Positions 1 through 10,188 of a stretch of DNA of 64,000 nt are shown one piece after another; positions within the stretch are counted from its first letter, which is position 1, and the number at the start of each line of letters is the position of its first letter. Where the stretch lies: the NCBI GenBank assembly GCA_963773875.1, contig CAVZCV010000006.1, forward strand, positions 868,001-932,000, in the 5' to 3' direction. The translations under genes and the position numbers were made by a program. The notes under the pieces are model-generated. The model had not been told where the DNA came from. It made no database searches and saw only the letters and a list, made by a program, of their open reading frames with translations. Source of the stretch: CAVTYH01 sp963773875. GTDB taxonomy: Bacteria > Planctomycetota > Planctomycetia > Pirellulales > JADZDJ01.

Positions 1-92
1 CTGTTCGATACCTCGGACAATTGCATGTCGTGGATATCGGCGCGCCGCGAAAGCTTATCGAGGAAGCTACGAGTGCCAGCACGATCTGTTAG
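1..92 (+). CDS. NAD(P)H-hydrate epimerase, C-terminal end (partial)
   Basis: Only the last 29 codons are present (frame starting at base 3, TAG stop at 90-92). The peptide contains GQLHVVDIGAPRKLIEEA, which resembles the C-terminal end of YjeF_N/NnrE-type epimerases, where the chain finishes with a V-x-D-I-G-[AI]-P segment. These enzymes interconvert R and S forms of NAD(P)HX damage products. Nothing upstream is available to confirm the assignment, so this is a tail-motif match only. Confidence 0.45.
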   Translation, partial: VRYLGQLHVVDIGAPRKLIEEATSASTIC

Positions 93-287
93 CCCGCAAG
101 CGACATTGCTAGCTGAATTCGCACTTGTTTTACCTTGACGGCGCATCCTTCCTCGCTGTACAAATCGCCGGTTTTTGGCGCTGAAAATGCGCGCCAAAGA
201 GACCACTTATCTCGTGACCCTTCAAATCGTTTCTCCTTCCACATTTTGCATGTCGGCCGATTGTATCGGCCGCGGGCAACACCATTC

Positions 288-1952
288 ATGCGGCAGCTTC
301 GAAGCCATCTGACGTGGCTTGCGCTGGTGCTGTGCACCGGTTGCGCCGCTCCCTATCCGCGCGTGCCGCACAGTGAACTGGCAGAGCGAATACTCGATCC
401 GGCGCCGTCACGCATTGATTTGCCATCGCAGAACGCACGGCCGGACGAAATGTCGCAGCCGAAAGACTCGATCGGCCAGCAACAAAGGACGTCGCCAATT
501 CTGAAAGCGATCGCGGAAGATTTTGATGCACCGGATCCTCAATATGCATCGCCAACGCAAATACGAACTCCTGGCCGGCGATTGAAAATCAGCCAGGCGA
601 GCGCACTGTCCGAACCGATCGATCACCCGCCGCCCATCGTTGATCAATCGCTGCCACCGGAACCTAACTCGGATGCAAGCAACGATCAGTTAACGCTGGC
701 GTCGGCAATTGATCTGGCCTATCGCAGCAGTCCGCAAATTCAGGCGGCGCGAGCCAAGATCGAATTAGCGCGAGCCGGAAAGGAAATTGCATATTCCGAT
801 TTCTTACCTCAATTCGACATGGGTTTCCGCCACGTCGTCGGCCAGGCGCCGGGCGGATATGTGCTACCAACGATTCCGACCTCAATCGGCAATGTGGCCT
901 ACGGCGGCTCCGCCCAAGAATTCGACGTAGCCGAGTTGCGTGCGCAATGGACACTGTGGGACTTCGGTCGCACCGCGTCGAAGTACGGCCAATCGCTCAT
1001 CATGCAAGATATCGCGGGGCTGCAGTATGTTCGCACTCAGCAGACCGTTTCGTTCGACGTGGCGAGCGCCTACTTTGAATCGCTAAGTGCCAAAGCGGCA
1101 TACGTCGCCGCACAAGAGGCAGTGCGACGTGCGCAGTCCGCTTTGAACGACGCCAAGAACTACCTGAAGCGCGGCAACGCCATTCGCAACGATATGCTTC
1201 GTGCCGACGTGTTCCTGAAAGAAATGCAGCTCGAGGTTGTGAAGGCAGAAACCGCCAAAGGCGTGGCGATCGCGAAGTTGAACCATGCGATCGGAATCAA
1301 TTCGAGCTGCCCGACGGAAGTGGTGGAACTGATCGATGCACCGCCGTTCGACCAGCCGCTCACCCAATGCCTGCAATTGGCCGTGGAAAACCGGCGCGAG
1401 TTTGGCGTCGTCGAGCGTGGCATCGCCAAGGCAAAACTTGGGCAGAACTTAGCAGTTTCCGATTTTCTCCCGAAGATCGTAGTCGGAGGCCTCGGGAGTT
1501 TGCAGCAAAATCAAGAGCCCACACGGTTTTCTCAACTAGGATCCGCCGGCATTGGCATCGAACTCGGCCTGTATCAAGGGGGCAGGCGAGTCGGCGAAAT
1601 CCACGGAGCCCAGGCGGAAATCGACTTGGCGGTCGCCAGCGGCAAGCAAGTTTGCGATCAGATAGCTTATGAGGTTAAGGTCGGATATTTGGCCATTACC
1701 GATGCCGCCGAACGGATCAAAGTTGCCCGAACGGCAGTGGCTCAGGCGAGTGAGAACCTGCGGGTCGTGCAGTCGCTCTTCAGTCAGGGCGACACAATCG
1801 TCACCGACGTCATCGACGCGGAATTGACACTAACCCGGGCTCAGCAAGACTTTCGGATTGCGACGTATGATTACCAGACGGCCCTGGCTCGCTTGGCATT
1901 TGCAGTAGGCCTGCCGCCGGAGAGTTTCTTGGCGCTACCTGCCACGAGATAA
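288..1952 (+). CDS. TolC-like outer membrane efflux lipoprotein
   Basis: About 554 residues. The ATG at 288 is preferred over the upstream in-frame ATG at 135 because it gives a lipoprotein signal peptide (hydrophobic WLALVLCTG followed by Cys19). A proline-rich, low-complexity stretch follows to about residue 130. After it come two outer-membrane-efflux-protein repeats starting with LTLASAIDLAYRSSPQIQAARAKIELA, rich in heptad-like helices and ending with the typical YDYQTALARLAFAVG segment. It would form the outer-membrane channel for the HlyD-like and DHA2-like proteins encoded directly downstream (39-nt gap). The long N-terminal linker before the first repeat is unusual for TolC proteins. 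Family assignment is firm; the substrate is unknown. Confidence 0.88.
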   Translation: MRQLRSHLTWLALVLCTGCAAPYPRVPHSELAERILDPAPSRIDLPSQNARPDEMSQPKDSIGQQQRTSPILKAIAEDFDAPDPQYASPTQIRTPGRRLKISQASALSEPIDHPPPIVDQSLPPEPNSDASNDQLTLASAIDLAYRSSPQIQAARAKIELARAGKEIAYSDFLPQFDMGFRHVVGQAPGGYVLPTIPTSIGNVAYGGSAQEFDVAELRAQWTLWDFGRTASKYGQSLIMQDIAGLQYVRTQQTVSFDVASAYFESLSAKAAYVAAQEAVRRAQSALNDAKNYLKRGNAIRNDMLRADVFLKEMQLEVVKAETAKGVAIAKLNHAIGINSSCPTEVVELIDAPPFDQPLTQCLQLAVENRREFGVVERGIAKAKLGQNLAVSDFLPKIVVGGLGSLQQNQEPTRFSQLGSAGIGIELGLYQGGRRVGEIHGAQAEIDLAVASGKQVCDQIAYEVKVGYLAITDAAERIKVARTAVAQASENLRVVQSLFSQGDTIVTDVIDAELTLTRAQQDFRIATYDYQTALARLAFAVGLPPESFLALPATR

Positions 1953-1991
1953 AACCTCGGTTGTCGTTCCGATTAGAGACCGCTGCCTGCC

Positions 1992-3359
1992 GTGAATTGG
2001 CCATCTGCATTATCGCTCCGCCGAGTTTTGCCGCTTGCCGTGTTGGCGGTGCTGATTGCCTTGGCCATTCTCTGGAGTGGCAGTTGGGTGACGTATCGGT
2101 TCACCCACTCTATCAGCAAGGACGCGTTCATCGAGTCGCATCTGGTGAATCTTTCACCGCAGGTAGCTGGAAATGTCGTCGAGGTTTACGTTCAGGAACA
2201 GGATCGCGTAAGGAAAGGACAATTGCTCGCACTGGTTGATCCGTCGATCTATCAACGCGATGTTAATTTAGCACAGGCAAAGGTCGACGTGGCTAAGGCG
2301 GCGCTGGCGAAGTCGGAAGCCGACTTGTCGTTGTTGACACAACAAGTTCCGCAGCAAATTGCTGCGGCGGAGGCCAAGCTCGCAGCGTCACAAAACGGTC
2401 AGAACAAGGCGGATGCCGCCGTCGAGATGGTTTCGCAAAATGTGGACGATGCCGTTATCGCTGCCAGGCACGCTGTCGATTCCACACAGGCTTCCTTGGT
2501 TCTCGCGGAAGAAGATTTCCAGCGCTATGGCGCGCTCTTCGGGGAAGGATCAGTAAGTCAGCGGCGATTCCAAGAAGCAACAAAGACCCACGATGTTGCC
2601 AAAGCCGAGCGAAAGATTGCCGACGCCAAATTGGGCCAGGCCGTGGCGAACCGAAAGCAAATCGATATCGCTCAGGAAGAATTTGCTGAGTCGAAAAATG
2701 CGGTCGCCCAAGCTAAAGCGGATTTGGAACTAGCGAAGCTCGGTAACTCGCAAATCGCCGTACTACAAACCGAAGTTGCCCGGCATAAACAGGACATTGT
2801 TGAGGCGGAAAAGGTGCTGCAACTGGCAGAAACGAATTTGGGATACACCCAAATCACGGCGCCCTTTGATTGTGTGATCGCCAAAAAATGGCGTCACCTC
2901 GGCGACTACTCGCACACGGGCGATCCGATTTTCAGCGTCTACAATCCGCACTTCATGTATGTAACGGTGAACCTGGAAGAAACTCGTCTCGAAGGTGTTA
3001 ATCCGGGAAATACCGCGACGCTGAAAACCGAAGCCTACAGCGAGCCGTTCCAGGGACGGGTGGTTTGGATCGGATCGGCAACGGGCGCGAATTTTTCGTT
3101 GATCCCGCGCGATCTTTCGTCTGGCGAATTCACGTACGTTGTTCAGCGCGTACCGACCCGCATCGCCATCGAGCGCGATGATCGTTGGCCACTTTTGAAA
3201 CCGGGTCTCTCGGTTACCGTCGACATCGAGCACGGTCCTGGCGACGCCAAATGGGCCGCCGACGAATGGGAGCGAGAACGGAAAGAAGCAGATGTTGAGC
3301 TTGCGCCTGCAAATGACAATCCGCGACCCAACTCCGCGCCGCCAGGGGCGACGCAATGA
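1992..3359 (+). CDS. HlyD/EmrA-family membrane fusion protein
   Basis: 455 residues with a GTG start. There is one N-terminal membrane helix (residues about 10-32), then the biotinyl-lipoyl-like half motif (VNLSPQVAGNVVEVYVQEQD) and a long alpha-helical hairpin rich in Ala, Lys, Glu and Gln (about 90-280). The second lipoyl half and beta-barrel follow (TQITAPFDCVIAKKWRHLGDY onward). This is the periplasmic adaptor of a tripartite pump, linking the inner-membrane permease to the TolC-like channel. Its TGA overlaps the ATG of the permease gene (ATGA at 3356-3359), indicating translational coupling. The C-terminal tail is charged and proline-rich. EmrA-type is the nearest match because the partner permease is of the DHA2 class. 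Confidence 0.9.
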   Translation: MNWPSALSLRRVLPLAVLAVLIALAILWSGSWVTYRFTHSISKDAFIESHLVNLSPQVAGNVVEVYVQEQDRVRKGQLLALVDPSIYQRDVNLAQAKVDVAKAALAKSEADLSLLTQQVPQQIAAAEAKLAASQNGQNKADAAVEMVSQNVDDAVIAARHAVDSTQASLVLAEEDFQRYGALFGEGSVSQRRFQEATKTHDVAKAERKIADAKLGQAVANRKQIDIAQEEFAESKNAVAQAKADLELAKLGNSQIAVLQTEVARHKQDIVEAEKVLQLAETNLGYTQITAPFDCVIAKKWRHLGDYSHTGDPIFSVYNPHFMYVTVNLEETRLEGVNPGNTATLKTEAYSEPFQGRVVWIGSATGANFSLIPRDLSSGEFTYVVQRVPTRIAIERDDRWPLLKPGLSVTVDIEHGPGDAKWAADEWERERKEADVELAPANDNPRPNSAPPGATQ

Positions 3360-4976
3360 AACGCGTCACATTGGCTGCCCGTCTCGGTTGGACGATGCGC
3401 AAGCACTGGGCAATCATGGCGGCGGTATTGCCGGGTGTGGCGCTCGCTTTGGCGCATTCGACATCGCTTAATGTCCCCAGCGCCGATGTCATCGATGCGC
3501 TTGACACGGATCGCTATCGCATCCACTGGATCAGCGGCAGCTATTTGCTGGGCTCGGCGCTCGGCATGGCCCTTACCGGCTTCTTTGGCAGCCGCATCGG
3601 ATTGCGCAGAGCGTACTTGCTGGGCGTGGCGGTGTTTACGTTAGCCGGTGCAAGTTGCGGTCTCATGACCGAAATCTTTTCGATGACCCCGCTCCGATTT
3701 CTTCAGGGGCTAGGCAACGGCCTTATGATCTCCGTCGGAATGGTGCTCATTTGGAGAGCATTGCCCAAGCGTCGCGAAAGTGCAATGGCGCTGTACGGAA
3801 TGGCGGTGTACGTGCCCGCAGTGACCGGGACGATCGTCGGCGGAATGTTGACGACGTGGCAATCGTGGCGGTGGATATTTTTGTTGCTCTTGCCGTTGGG
3901 TGGGGTGGTTTTCTTGATTAGCTCGGCGTTATTGCCGTCAGAACCACTACCGGACCGAAAATCACGGATCAAACTCGACCTGGTTGGCATCGCGCTCCTT
4001 GCGGCCAGTATTGTCACCCTAAATGTACTGTTGGATTTTGGGCAATATTGGGGCTGGGACACTTCTCGCGAATTCGTGTTATGGCTGACTGGTTTCGCGG
4101 TGGCATTCAGTACGTTCGTTGCCTGGGGACTTGGCGCGAAACCCACTTATCAACTTGCATGTCTTCCGCCGCAGGAACACAACCCTCGGCCTGGCAATCA
4201 AAGTGATCTTCAGTGTCAGCTTGTATGTGTTGCTCGCGTTGTTGTCGAACTACATGGTCACTCTTCGCGGCTATCAGTGGTGGCAAGCAGCTCTGGTGGT
4301 CGCGCCGGCAGTGCTCTCAATGCTGATCTCCATTCTGCTGGGTATTACCGTCGGCGTGCGGGCCAACCGCAAACATCGGATGGCGGTGGGACTCGTCATC
4401 ATGGCCGCTGCGACCTGGCAATTGGCGAGCATCGATCTTTACACCAGCAAATACTGGCTGGCCAGCATGTTCGCGATTTGGGGCCTCGGAGCGGGCGTTG
4501 TCATTGGACCTGCGCTGATGACAATTTTCGAAGGGCTGCCGCCCGATGAAACCACGATGCTTGCCGGTGTGTTCAACATCATGCGATCGATTCCAGTCTA
4601 TATCGCAACGATCTCGCTGATGACGTTGTGGACACAAACGACCGATGCCCAGTTCGACATGCTGCGGCAAAACATCCGCAATAACCGTCCGATCGTCAGC
4701 GAATCCTCTGAAGCGGTCCGGCAACATTTCACAAACCAGGGCAGCCCCCGAGAAGACAGCATTAAGCAGTCACAAGCGTTGGCAGTGAAATGGACGAACT
4801 CCAATGCGCGGGCGTTCGCATTGCAAGATGTGCTCTGCGTGCTAACAATGATCACGCTTTGTGGACTCGTGCCGGTGCTACTAGTTGGCCGCAGAAATGC
4901 GGGAATCGGGTGGCGGCAACGGTGTGCATTCATTCGCACGCGAAGGATTTGCACACCGGCATCCGGTGCGCGCTAA
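3356..4976 (+). CDS. DHA2-family (EmrB-like) MFS drug efflux permease, frame broken
   Basis: The product is split over two frames: the N-terminal part runs from 3356 and the C-terminal part continues in another frame to 4976. The frames join near 4135-4142, where WGLG continues as RNPLINLHVFRRRNT if one base is skipped; this is the usual loop between helices 7 and 8 of 14-helix DHA2 permeases. Motif-A-like sequence (FFGSRIGLRRAYLLG) and motif C-like glycine patterns are present in the first half. It completes the efflux set with the two genes upstream, starting on an ATGA overlap. A +1 programmed shift is possible, but an indel error or recent inactivation is likelier. The joined length of about 540 residues is normal for the family. 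Confidence 0.85.
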
Positions 4977-4990
4977 GCGGCGAGCGGTAA

Positions 4991-6451
4991 TCAGGAGATG
5001 ATTTCTTTGATCACTGTGCCACTGGTGATCGTAAGCCGTTCATCACGGCCGTTGTGTTCGAATGTGAGCGACTCGTGATCCAGGCCCAACAGTGCGAGAA
5101 CGGTGGCGTGGATGTCGTGGATGTGCGCCTTGTTTTCCACAGCGTACAGCCCGATCTCGTCAGTCGCCCCATAGATTGTTCCGGGCTTGACTCCGCCGCC
5201 GGCCATCCACATCGTGAAGCCGTAAGGATTGTGATCGCGGCCCGTGCCGCTTTCGCTCATCGGTGTTCGGCCAAATTCGCCACCCCAGATGACGAGCGTG
5301 CTATCGAGCAATCCGCGCCGTTTCAAATCTTTAAGCAAACCGGCAATTGGTTTGTCGGTCTCTTTGCAGTACTGGCTGTGATTGCCTTCGACATCACTGT
5401 GGGCATCCCACTTACTGCCCGAACCCATGTAGAGCTGGACAAATCGCACACCGCGTTCGACTAGTCGACGAGCCATCAAGCAGTTGCGTCCGTTGGCAAC
5501 GGTGTCTTGCTGATCGATGCCGTACAAGGCTTGGGTTTCTGCGGTTTCAGTCGATATATCAACGGCCTCCGGAGCAGCGGCCTGCATGCGATATGCTAAT
5601 TCGTACGATGCGATTCGCGCTTCAAGGTTTGAATCCTCGCTGCGACCCGCTAAATGTTGCTGATTCAACGTTTGAATAAAATCGATCTTGTTGCGTTGCC
5701 GTTTGTCGGAGTAGCCCTCGGGCGGAGCCAGGTGAAGGATCGGCGCTTTGGCATCGCGGAATTTCGTGCCTTGATATGTTGACGGCATGAAGCCGGTGCT
5801 CCACTGGCGATTCCCGCCGGGTGGTTCCTGAGAATAATCGGTCAGTACCACATACCCAGGCAGGTTCTCGCACACGCTGCCTAAACCATACAGCACCCAA
5901 GCCCCGACGCTCGGACGGCCCATCAGAATACTGCCGGTGTTCATCTCGCACACGCTGCCGACGTGCGTCAGTCCATCGGCCCAGCATGAGCGAATCACGG
6001 CCATGTCATCCACGCAGCTGGCGATTTCGGGATACCAATCACTGACCCAAATGCCAGACTGGCCATATTGCTTGAACTTCCGCTGACTGGCCATGAGCGG
6101 CGTGTAGGCCGTTTTTCCCATTGCGGTCATGGGGCGAGGAAAGCTTTCCGGTAGCGGCTGGCCAGCAAGTTTTGTGAGCGTGGGCTTGGGATCAAACAGA
6201 TCGAGATGGCTTGGCCCGCCATCGAGAAAGCACCAAATAACCGATTTTGCTTTCCCGGGCAGCGGCGGCGATTTGGCAGCTAGGGGATTTTCGAATTGCG
6301 TCGCGGCGCTGATCGATGAGTCGGCTTCTACGGCTTTGGCATCGCGGCTCAACAGCGACCAAAGTGCCAATGAGCCGAACCCACCCCCGGCACGGGCCAG
6401 AAAATCGCGGCGCGATTGAGCAGATTCAAAATGAGGAAGGAGATGGTTCAT
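4991..6451 (-). CDS. DUF1501 domain-containing protein (Tat-exported, sulfatase-like fold)
   Basis: 486 residues from the ATG at 6451, which overlaps by one base the stop of the DUF1549/DUF1553 gene upstream (TGATG). The N-terminus has a twin-arginine signal (SRRDFLARAGGGFGSLALWSLL). The body shows DUF1501 hallmarks: GKAKSVIWCFLDGGPSHLDLFDPKP, VWGGEFGRTPMSESGTGRDHNP and a C-terminal HIHDIHATVLALLGLDHESLTF segment, resembling the alkaline-phosphatase/sulfatase superfamily. Such proteins are encoded in many copies in planctomycetes, nearly always next to a DUF1549/DUF1553 protein. They are thought to act in the periplasm, perhaps on complex carbohydrates. The exact reaction is not established. 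Confidence 0.93.
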   Translation of the reverse strand: MNHLLPHFESAQSRRDFLARAGGGFGSLALWSLLSRDAKAVEADSSISAATQFENPLAAKSPPLPGKAKSVIWCFLDGGPSHLDLFDPKPTLTKLAGQPLPESFPRPMTAMGKTAYTPLMASQRKFKQYGQSGIWVSDWYPEIASCVDDMAVIRSCWADGLTHVGSVCEMNTGSILMGRPSVGAWVLYGLGSVCENLPGYVVLTDYSQEPPGGNRQWSTGFMPSTYQGTKFRDAKAPILHLAPPEGYSDKRQRNKIDFIQTLNQQHLAGRSEDSNLEARIASYELAYRMQAAAPEAVDISTETAETQALYGIDQQDTVANGRNCLMARRLVERGVRFVQLYMGSGSKWDAHSDVEGNHSQYCKETDKPIAGLLKDLKRRGLLDSTLVIWGGEFGRTPMSESGTGRDHNPYGFTMWMAGGGVKPGTIYGATDEIGLYAVENKAHIHDIHATVLALLGLDHESLTFEHNGRDERLTITSGTVIKEIIS

Positions 6452-8862
6452 CAGTCGACGAATAAGAACTCGTTGGAGCAAAGGAGCGCGTGGCAAAAAT
6501 CGACGACCGCGGCCGCTTTAGCACGATCGAGCCTGGCGGGCAGTGGAATGGGCAGCTGTTCATCATTCGGCCGGATTGATTCCGATTTAATCTCCATGGC
6601 TTGTTTGTCGACGAATGCTTCCGCGTCTTTAATCTCGCGGTCCTGCGGCTGCCGACCGAGAGCTTCGCAATAGGCCTCGCGCACGAGTCTGGTTTCATCG
6701 TCGCCGCACTGCGAAATAAGCTTGCCGCTCCATTGACGAGCCGCTCGCGTCGTCATCTCGCTGTTCAATAACTCGAGCGCCTGTGGAGCGGTTGTCGTGT
6801 TCATCCGCCGAGGACAGCTATTTAGCTGGTCCGGCTGATCGAATGCCTCGAGCATGGGCAATCGCATGTTGCGTTTGGCGAGTACGTAAATTGAACGGCG
6901 ATTACGATCGGCAGATTTCTCGTCGGGATCCCAACCGTAGCGTGAATCGGCCAGCACTTGCGGCAACTCCGGATGTACGCCGGGACCGAACATCTTGGGA
7001 TTTAACTGCCCGGAGATGTCGAGTATTGCATCGCGCAGCTCTTCACCTTCCAAGCGTTGACGGCGTGCATGCCAAAACAGATTGTTAGCGGCGTCCGCTG
7101 CAATTGCGGCAGCATGCGCGGCAGTCGACGGATTCACTTTCGACGATTGGCAGTAGCTGGCCGATAGCACCATCAACCGATGGATCGGCCTCATGTGCCA
7201 GCCATTGGAAATGAACTCTGAGGCGAGCCAATCAAGCAATTCAGGATGCGAGGGATTGCCGCCCATGGCGCCAAAATCATTCGGGGTGGCAACGATGCCT
7301 TGTCCAAAATGGTATTGAAATAGTCGGTTAACTAGTACGCGGGCGGTCAGCGGATGGTCGGGACGCGTGAGCCACTTGGCCAGCGCAGCTCGCCGGCCCG
7401 TGGAGTTGGGGCGCCCTTCCGGCGGCGCGATTTCGGGTTCGCTGGCACCGAGAAACTCCGGGAAGCCTGGCTTCACTTCTTCGCCGGGCTTCAAGTAGTT
7501 TCCACCGGCCAGTACGCTTGTGGGGGGCGCTTTGCCATCTCCATCGAAAACTGCCATGGCTGTTGGAAGTGGCTCCGGCTTCATCGAATCGAACTTTGCC
7601 AGATCTTCCATTTGCTTATCATAGAGCTTCCGCTCTTCCGGTGGGCAAAGCCGATAGGCGCGGGCAATACGCGATTCGATCCACTCATCTGCCTCTGCAA
7701 CCAGTTGTTTTTGCAGGCAAGATCGTTGCTCGGCAGGCGTGTTGATCGCTTTTAGCGTCTCAGGATCGTAGGCGGAGATAGCTTCCTGCCTTGCCTGTTG
7801 ACGTTCATCTGCCAGCTCAGTGTCGATGGCATCGCGAATGGGTTTTGTGACCTTTTCCCACTTCTCCATCTTCTGTTTGTATTCGGCTGTTTGCTGCTTG
7901 TTGGCGATTGAAAACTCGTCGTTTGGTAGCACCGCGGCGAAACACGCCTGTAAGCGGTAATAGTCGGTTTGCTTAATGGGATCAAACTTATGATCATGAC
8001 AACGCGCACAGCCGACGGTCATGCCCAAGAAAGCCAGACCCGTGTTTTCGGTCACGTCGTCCAGCGTTTCCTGGCGCTGCTGCACCATGTTCGAAGCATT
8101 AATATCTTCTGGATATAGCAAAATTAAACCGGTGGCGATGAGTGCATCGTTGTTATCGGGCTCCAATTCATCCCCCGCCAGCTGCTGACGCACGAAACGA
8201 TCATATGGCAGATCGTCATTGAACGAACGAATGACATAGTCGCGATAGCGATATGCATCCGGCCGCAAACCGTCCTTTTTAAAACCTTCGGTTTCGCTGT
8301 AGCGCACCAAGTCGAGCCAGTGCTGTGCCCAATGTTCGCCGTATTGTGGCGACGCGAGCAGGCGATCGACGACTTTCGCGTAAGCATCCTTGGAACGATC
8401 GGCAATGAAGGCCGCTTGTTCCGCGGGGGTCGGCGGCAAGCCGGTAAGATCGAACGTCACGCGCCGCAATAGGGTAAACTTGTCGGCTTCGGCGTTCGGC
8501 TCAAGATTCTTGGCTTCTAGTTTCTCCCCAAGGAATGCGTCGACCGGATTGCGCGCCCAATTGGCCAGCCGCTTGAGCTGCGGCACTGCTGGCCGGCTTA
8601 GTGGACAGTATGGCCACTCGCCGTGTTTGAACTCGCTGTTAGCAGAGGTAGGCGACTTGGCAGCGGAGAGTGACGTCGCCGCCTTCGCCGAAGTGCTCGC
8701 GGCGGCTTCGATTTCAGCCGATGGCTCCGCTGCAACGGCGCTATATCGCCCGCCGATTCCGACCATCAAGCTAAACGCAAACAAAACGCAAACAATTTGT
8801 TCCGCAATGCGGCTGCGGACCCGGGCCGCGCAATTCGCGACCAGCCCCTGGTTGGGGATCAT
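6451..8862 (-). CDS. DUF1549 and DUF1553 domain-containing secreted protein
   Basis: 803 residues with a hydrophobic signal segment (residues about 20-45, ending AVAAEPSAE). DUF1549 (PSCyt2) starts near residue 85 (PVDAFLGEKLEAKNL, TFDLTGLPPTPAE). It includes a haem-like CxxCH motif, VGCARCHDHKFDPI. DUF1553 (PSD1) occupies the second half (ALAKWLTRPDHPLTARVLVNRLFQYHFG, ending in NEFLFVD). There is no N-terminal cytochrome c-like PSCyt1 domain, so this is the short form. It overlaps and is probably co-translated with the DUF1501 partner. An AGGG Shine-Dalgarno sits upstream of the ATG. The planctomycete pair is probably involved in periplasmic degradation of polysaccharide, but no activity can be read from the sequence. 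Confidence 0.93.
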   Translation of the reverse strand: MIPNQGLVANCAARVRSRIAEQIVCVLFAFSLMVGIGGRYSAVAAEPSAEIEAAASTSAKAATSLSAAKSPTSANSEFKHGEWPYCPLSRPAVPQLKRLANWARNPVDAFLGEKLEAKNLEPNAEADKFTLLRRVTFDLTGLPPTPAEQAAFIADRSKDAYAKVVDRLLASPQYGEHWAQHWLDLVRYSETEGFKKDGLRPDAYRYRDYVIRSFNDDLPYDRFVRQQLAGDELEPDNNDALIATGLILLYPEDINASNMVQQRQETLDDVTENTGLAFLGMTVGCARCHDHKFDPIKQTDYYRLQACFAAVLPNDEFSIANKQQTAEYKQKMEKWEKVTKPIRDAIDTELADERQQARQEAISAYDPETLKAINTPAEQRSCLQKQLVAEADEWIESRIARAYRLCPPEERKLYDKQMEDLAKFDSMKPEPLPTAMAVFDGDGKAPPTSVLAGGNYLKPGEEVKPGFPEFLGASEPEIAPPEGRPNSTGRRAALAKWLTRPDHPLTARVLVNRLFQYHFGQGIVATPNDFGAMGGNPSHPELLDWLASEFISNGWHMRPIHRLMVLSASYCQSSKVNPSTAAHAAAIAADAANNLFWHARRQRLEGEELRDAILDISGQLNPKMFGPGVHPELPQVLADSRYGWDPDEKSADRNRRSIYVLAKRNMRLPMLEAFDQPDQLNSCPRRMNTTTAPQALELLNSEMTTRAARQWSGKLISQCGDDETRLVREAYCEALGRQPQDREIKDAEAFVDKQAMEIKSESIRPNDEQLPIPLPARLDRAKAAAVVDFCHALLCSNEFLFVD

Positions 8863-9277
8863 CTTTATATCCCTAATGGCGCCGTGTGGATTCGATACAA
8901 GCGGGTAGGAACTTGCACCCGCGCTTTAAACTCGATCGCGGCCCAATCCTTGGGCCCCATTTGCCGATGTTGGCTCGGGCTTGTAACCCGGCTTCGAGGT
9001 ATCTGCGCGGTAAGTGAGACCTGTGTGGCAGGTTCAAGGTAGTTTCTCATACTCGTTGCGATGAATCAAGCGATTCTCGGCAACCTAGTCAATCTTGCCA
9101 GCGGCACTCCGTCAGCCGCCCGGAGTGCGCCAATTGCACCATGTATTCCGCTGTTGTAGGCTGAACGCCCACGCAGATTTGTACTTACGGCGCTGGGGAA
9201 TTCTCTGAAGATTTCCGATCAGTTTGCCGCAACGGTCCCGCCGCGAATAATTCTACCAATAGCGAAAGACGCGATTT
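8863..9277. other. Intergenic region between divergent genes
   Basis: 415 bases with no convincing coding frame. The only clear structure is a perfect 8-bp stem (GCACTCCG at 9104-9111 pairing with 9121-9128) around a 9-base loop. It has no T-run on either side, so it is not an obvious terminator. It must hold the promoters for the DUF1549 gene (minus) and the rhodanese gene (plus), but I see no strong sigma-70 boxes. Confidence 0.5.
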
Positions 9278-10183
9278 ATGGCTGCATATGCTCATCCAGA
9301 AGTACTAGTCACAACCGAATGGGTTGCCGAGCACCTAAACGATTCGAATCTTCGGATCGTGGAATCGGACGAGGACGTACTCCTGTATACCCAAGGCCAT
9401 GTTCCCGGGGCGGTCAAAATCGATTGGCACACCGATTTGCAAGACGCAACCGTTCGCGACTACATCAACAAAGACCGGTTCGCTGAACTATGTGCATCGA
9501 AAGGCATCGAAAACGAAACGACTGTTGTATTCTACGGCGATAAAAACAACTGGTGGGCCTGCTATGCCTTCTGGGTTTTCAAACTATATGGCCACGAAAA
9601 TTGCCTGATTATGGACGGTGGTCGTAAGCGTTGGGAACTTGATGGTCGTCAGTGGTCGCGTGATCCCGAACCGATCTACCCTCGAACTCAGTACACGGCA
9701 AAGGACCCCGACTCATCGATCCGCGCTTTTCGAGAGGAAGTGCTCAAACACGCCCGGGCGGGAAAGCCGTTGGTCGATGTTCGGTCGCCGGGCGAGTACA
9801 CCGGCGAAACCATTCATATGCCCGACTATCCACAAGAGGGCGCACTACGCGGCGGCCACATTCCGGGAGCAGTAAGCGTACCGTGGTCGAAGGCGGTGAA
9901 GGATGACGGCACATTTAAACCGGCAAAAGAGCTAGAGCAGTTGTATTGCAAGGAAAATGGGCTTTCCCGTCGCGGGCGAATCGTCGCCTATTGCCGAATT
10001 GGCGAACGTAGTAGCCACACCTGGTTTGTCTTGAAGTATTTGCTCGGCTTCGGCAATGTGAAAAATTACGACGGCTCGTGGACGGAATGGGGCAATATGG
10101 TCGGCATGCCAATCGTTCGCGGCACCGAGCCGGGCGCACTCGTTGCCGAGCATAAGCCTGAAGTGGCGACGACCGGTGGGTAA
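9278..10183 (+). CDS. Thiosulfate/3-mercaptopyruvate sulfurtransferase (tandem rhodanese)
   Basis: 301 residues, two rhodanese domains. The first, catalytically inactive domain covers about 10-125 (VTTEWVAEHLNDSNLRIVE, GHVPGAVKIDW). The second has the active loop AYCRIGERSSHTWFVL with Cys239 in the CRxGxR context common to bacterial CysA-type thiosulfate sulfurtransferases. It transfers sulfane sulfur to thiophilic acceptors in the cytoplasm; no signal peptide is visible. The stop lies 5 bases before the TTG of a sufE-like gene, so the two probably form a sulfur-relay operon. The CRIGER loop favours thiosulfate over mercaptopyruvate as donor (MST enzymes usually carry CG[ST]GVT). Confidence 0.92.
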   Translation: MAAYAHPEVLVTTEWVAEHLNDSNLRIVESDEDVLLYTQGHVPGAVKIDWHTDLQDATVRDYINKDRFAELCASKGIENETTVVFYGDKNNWWACYAFWVFKLYGHENCLIMDGGRKRWELDGRQWSRDPEPIYPRTQYTAKDPDSSIRAFREEVLKHARAGKPLVDVRSPGEYTGETIHMPDYPQEGALRGGHIPGAVSVPWSKAVKDDGTFKPAKELEQLYCKENGLSRRGRIVAYCRIGERSSHTWFVLKYLLGFGNVKNYDGSWTEWGNMVGMPIVRGTEPGALVAEHKPEVATTGG

Positions 10184-10188
10184 GACAC

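Noticed and set aside
89..337. 82-codon minus-strand frame
   Set aside because: Overlaps the start of the TolC-like gene; Arg/Trp-rich chance composition and no start signal.
3356..4976. Programmed +1 frameshift in the permease
   Set aside because: No slippery stop codon context, and many other genes in the window show similar breaks, so a common error source is simpler.
9104..9128. Hairpin considered as terminator
   Set aside because: No T-run on either side and both adjacent genes diverge from it.
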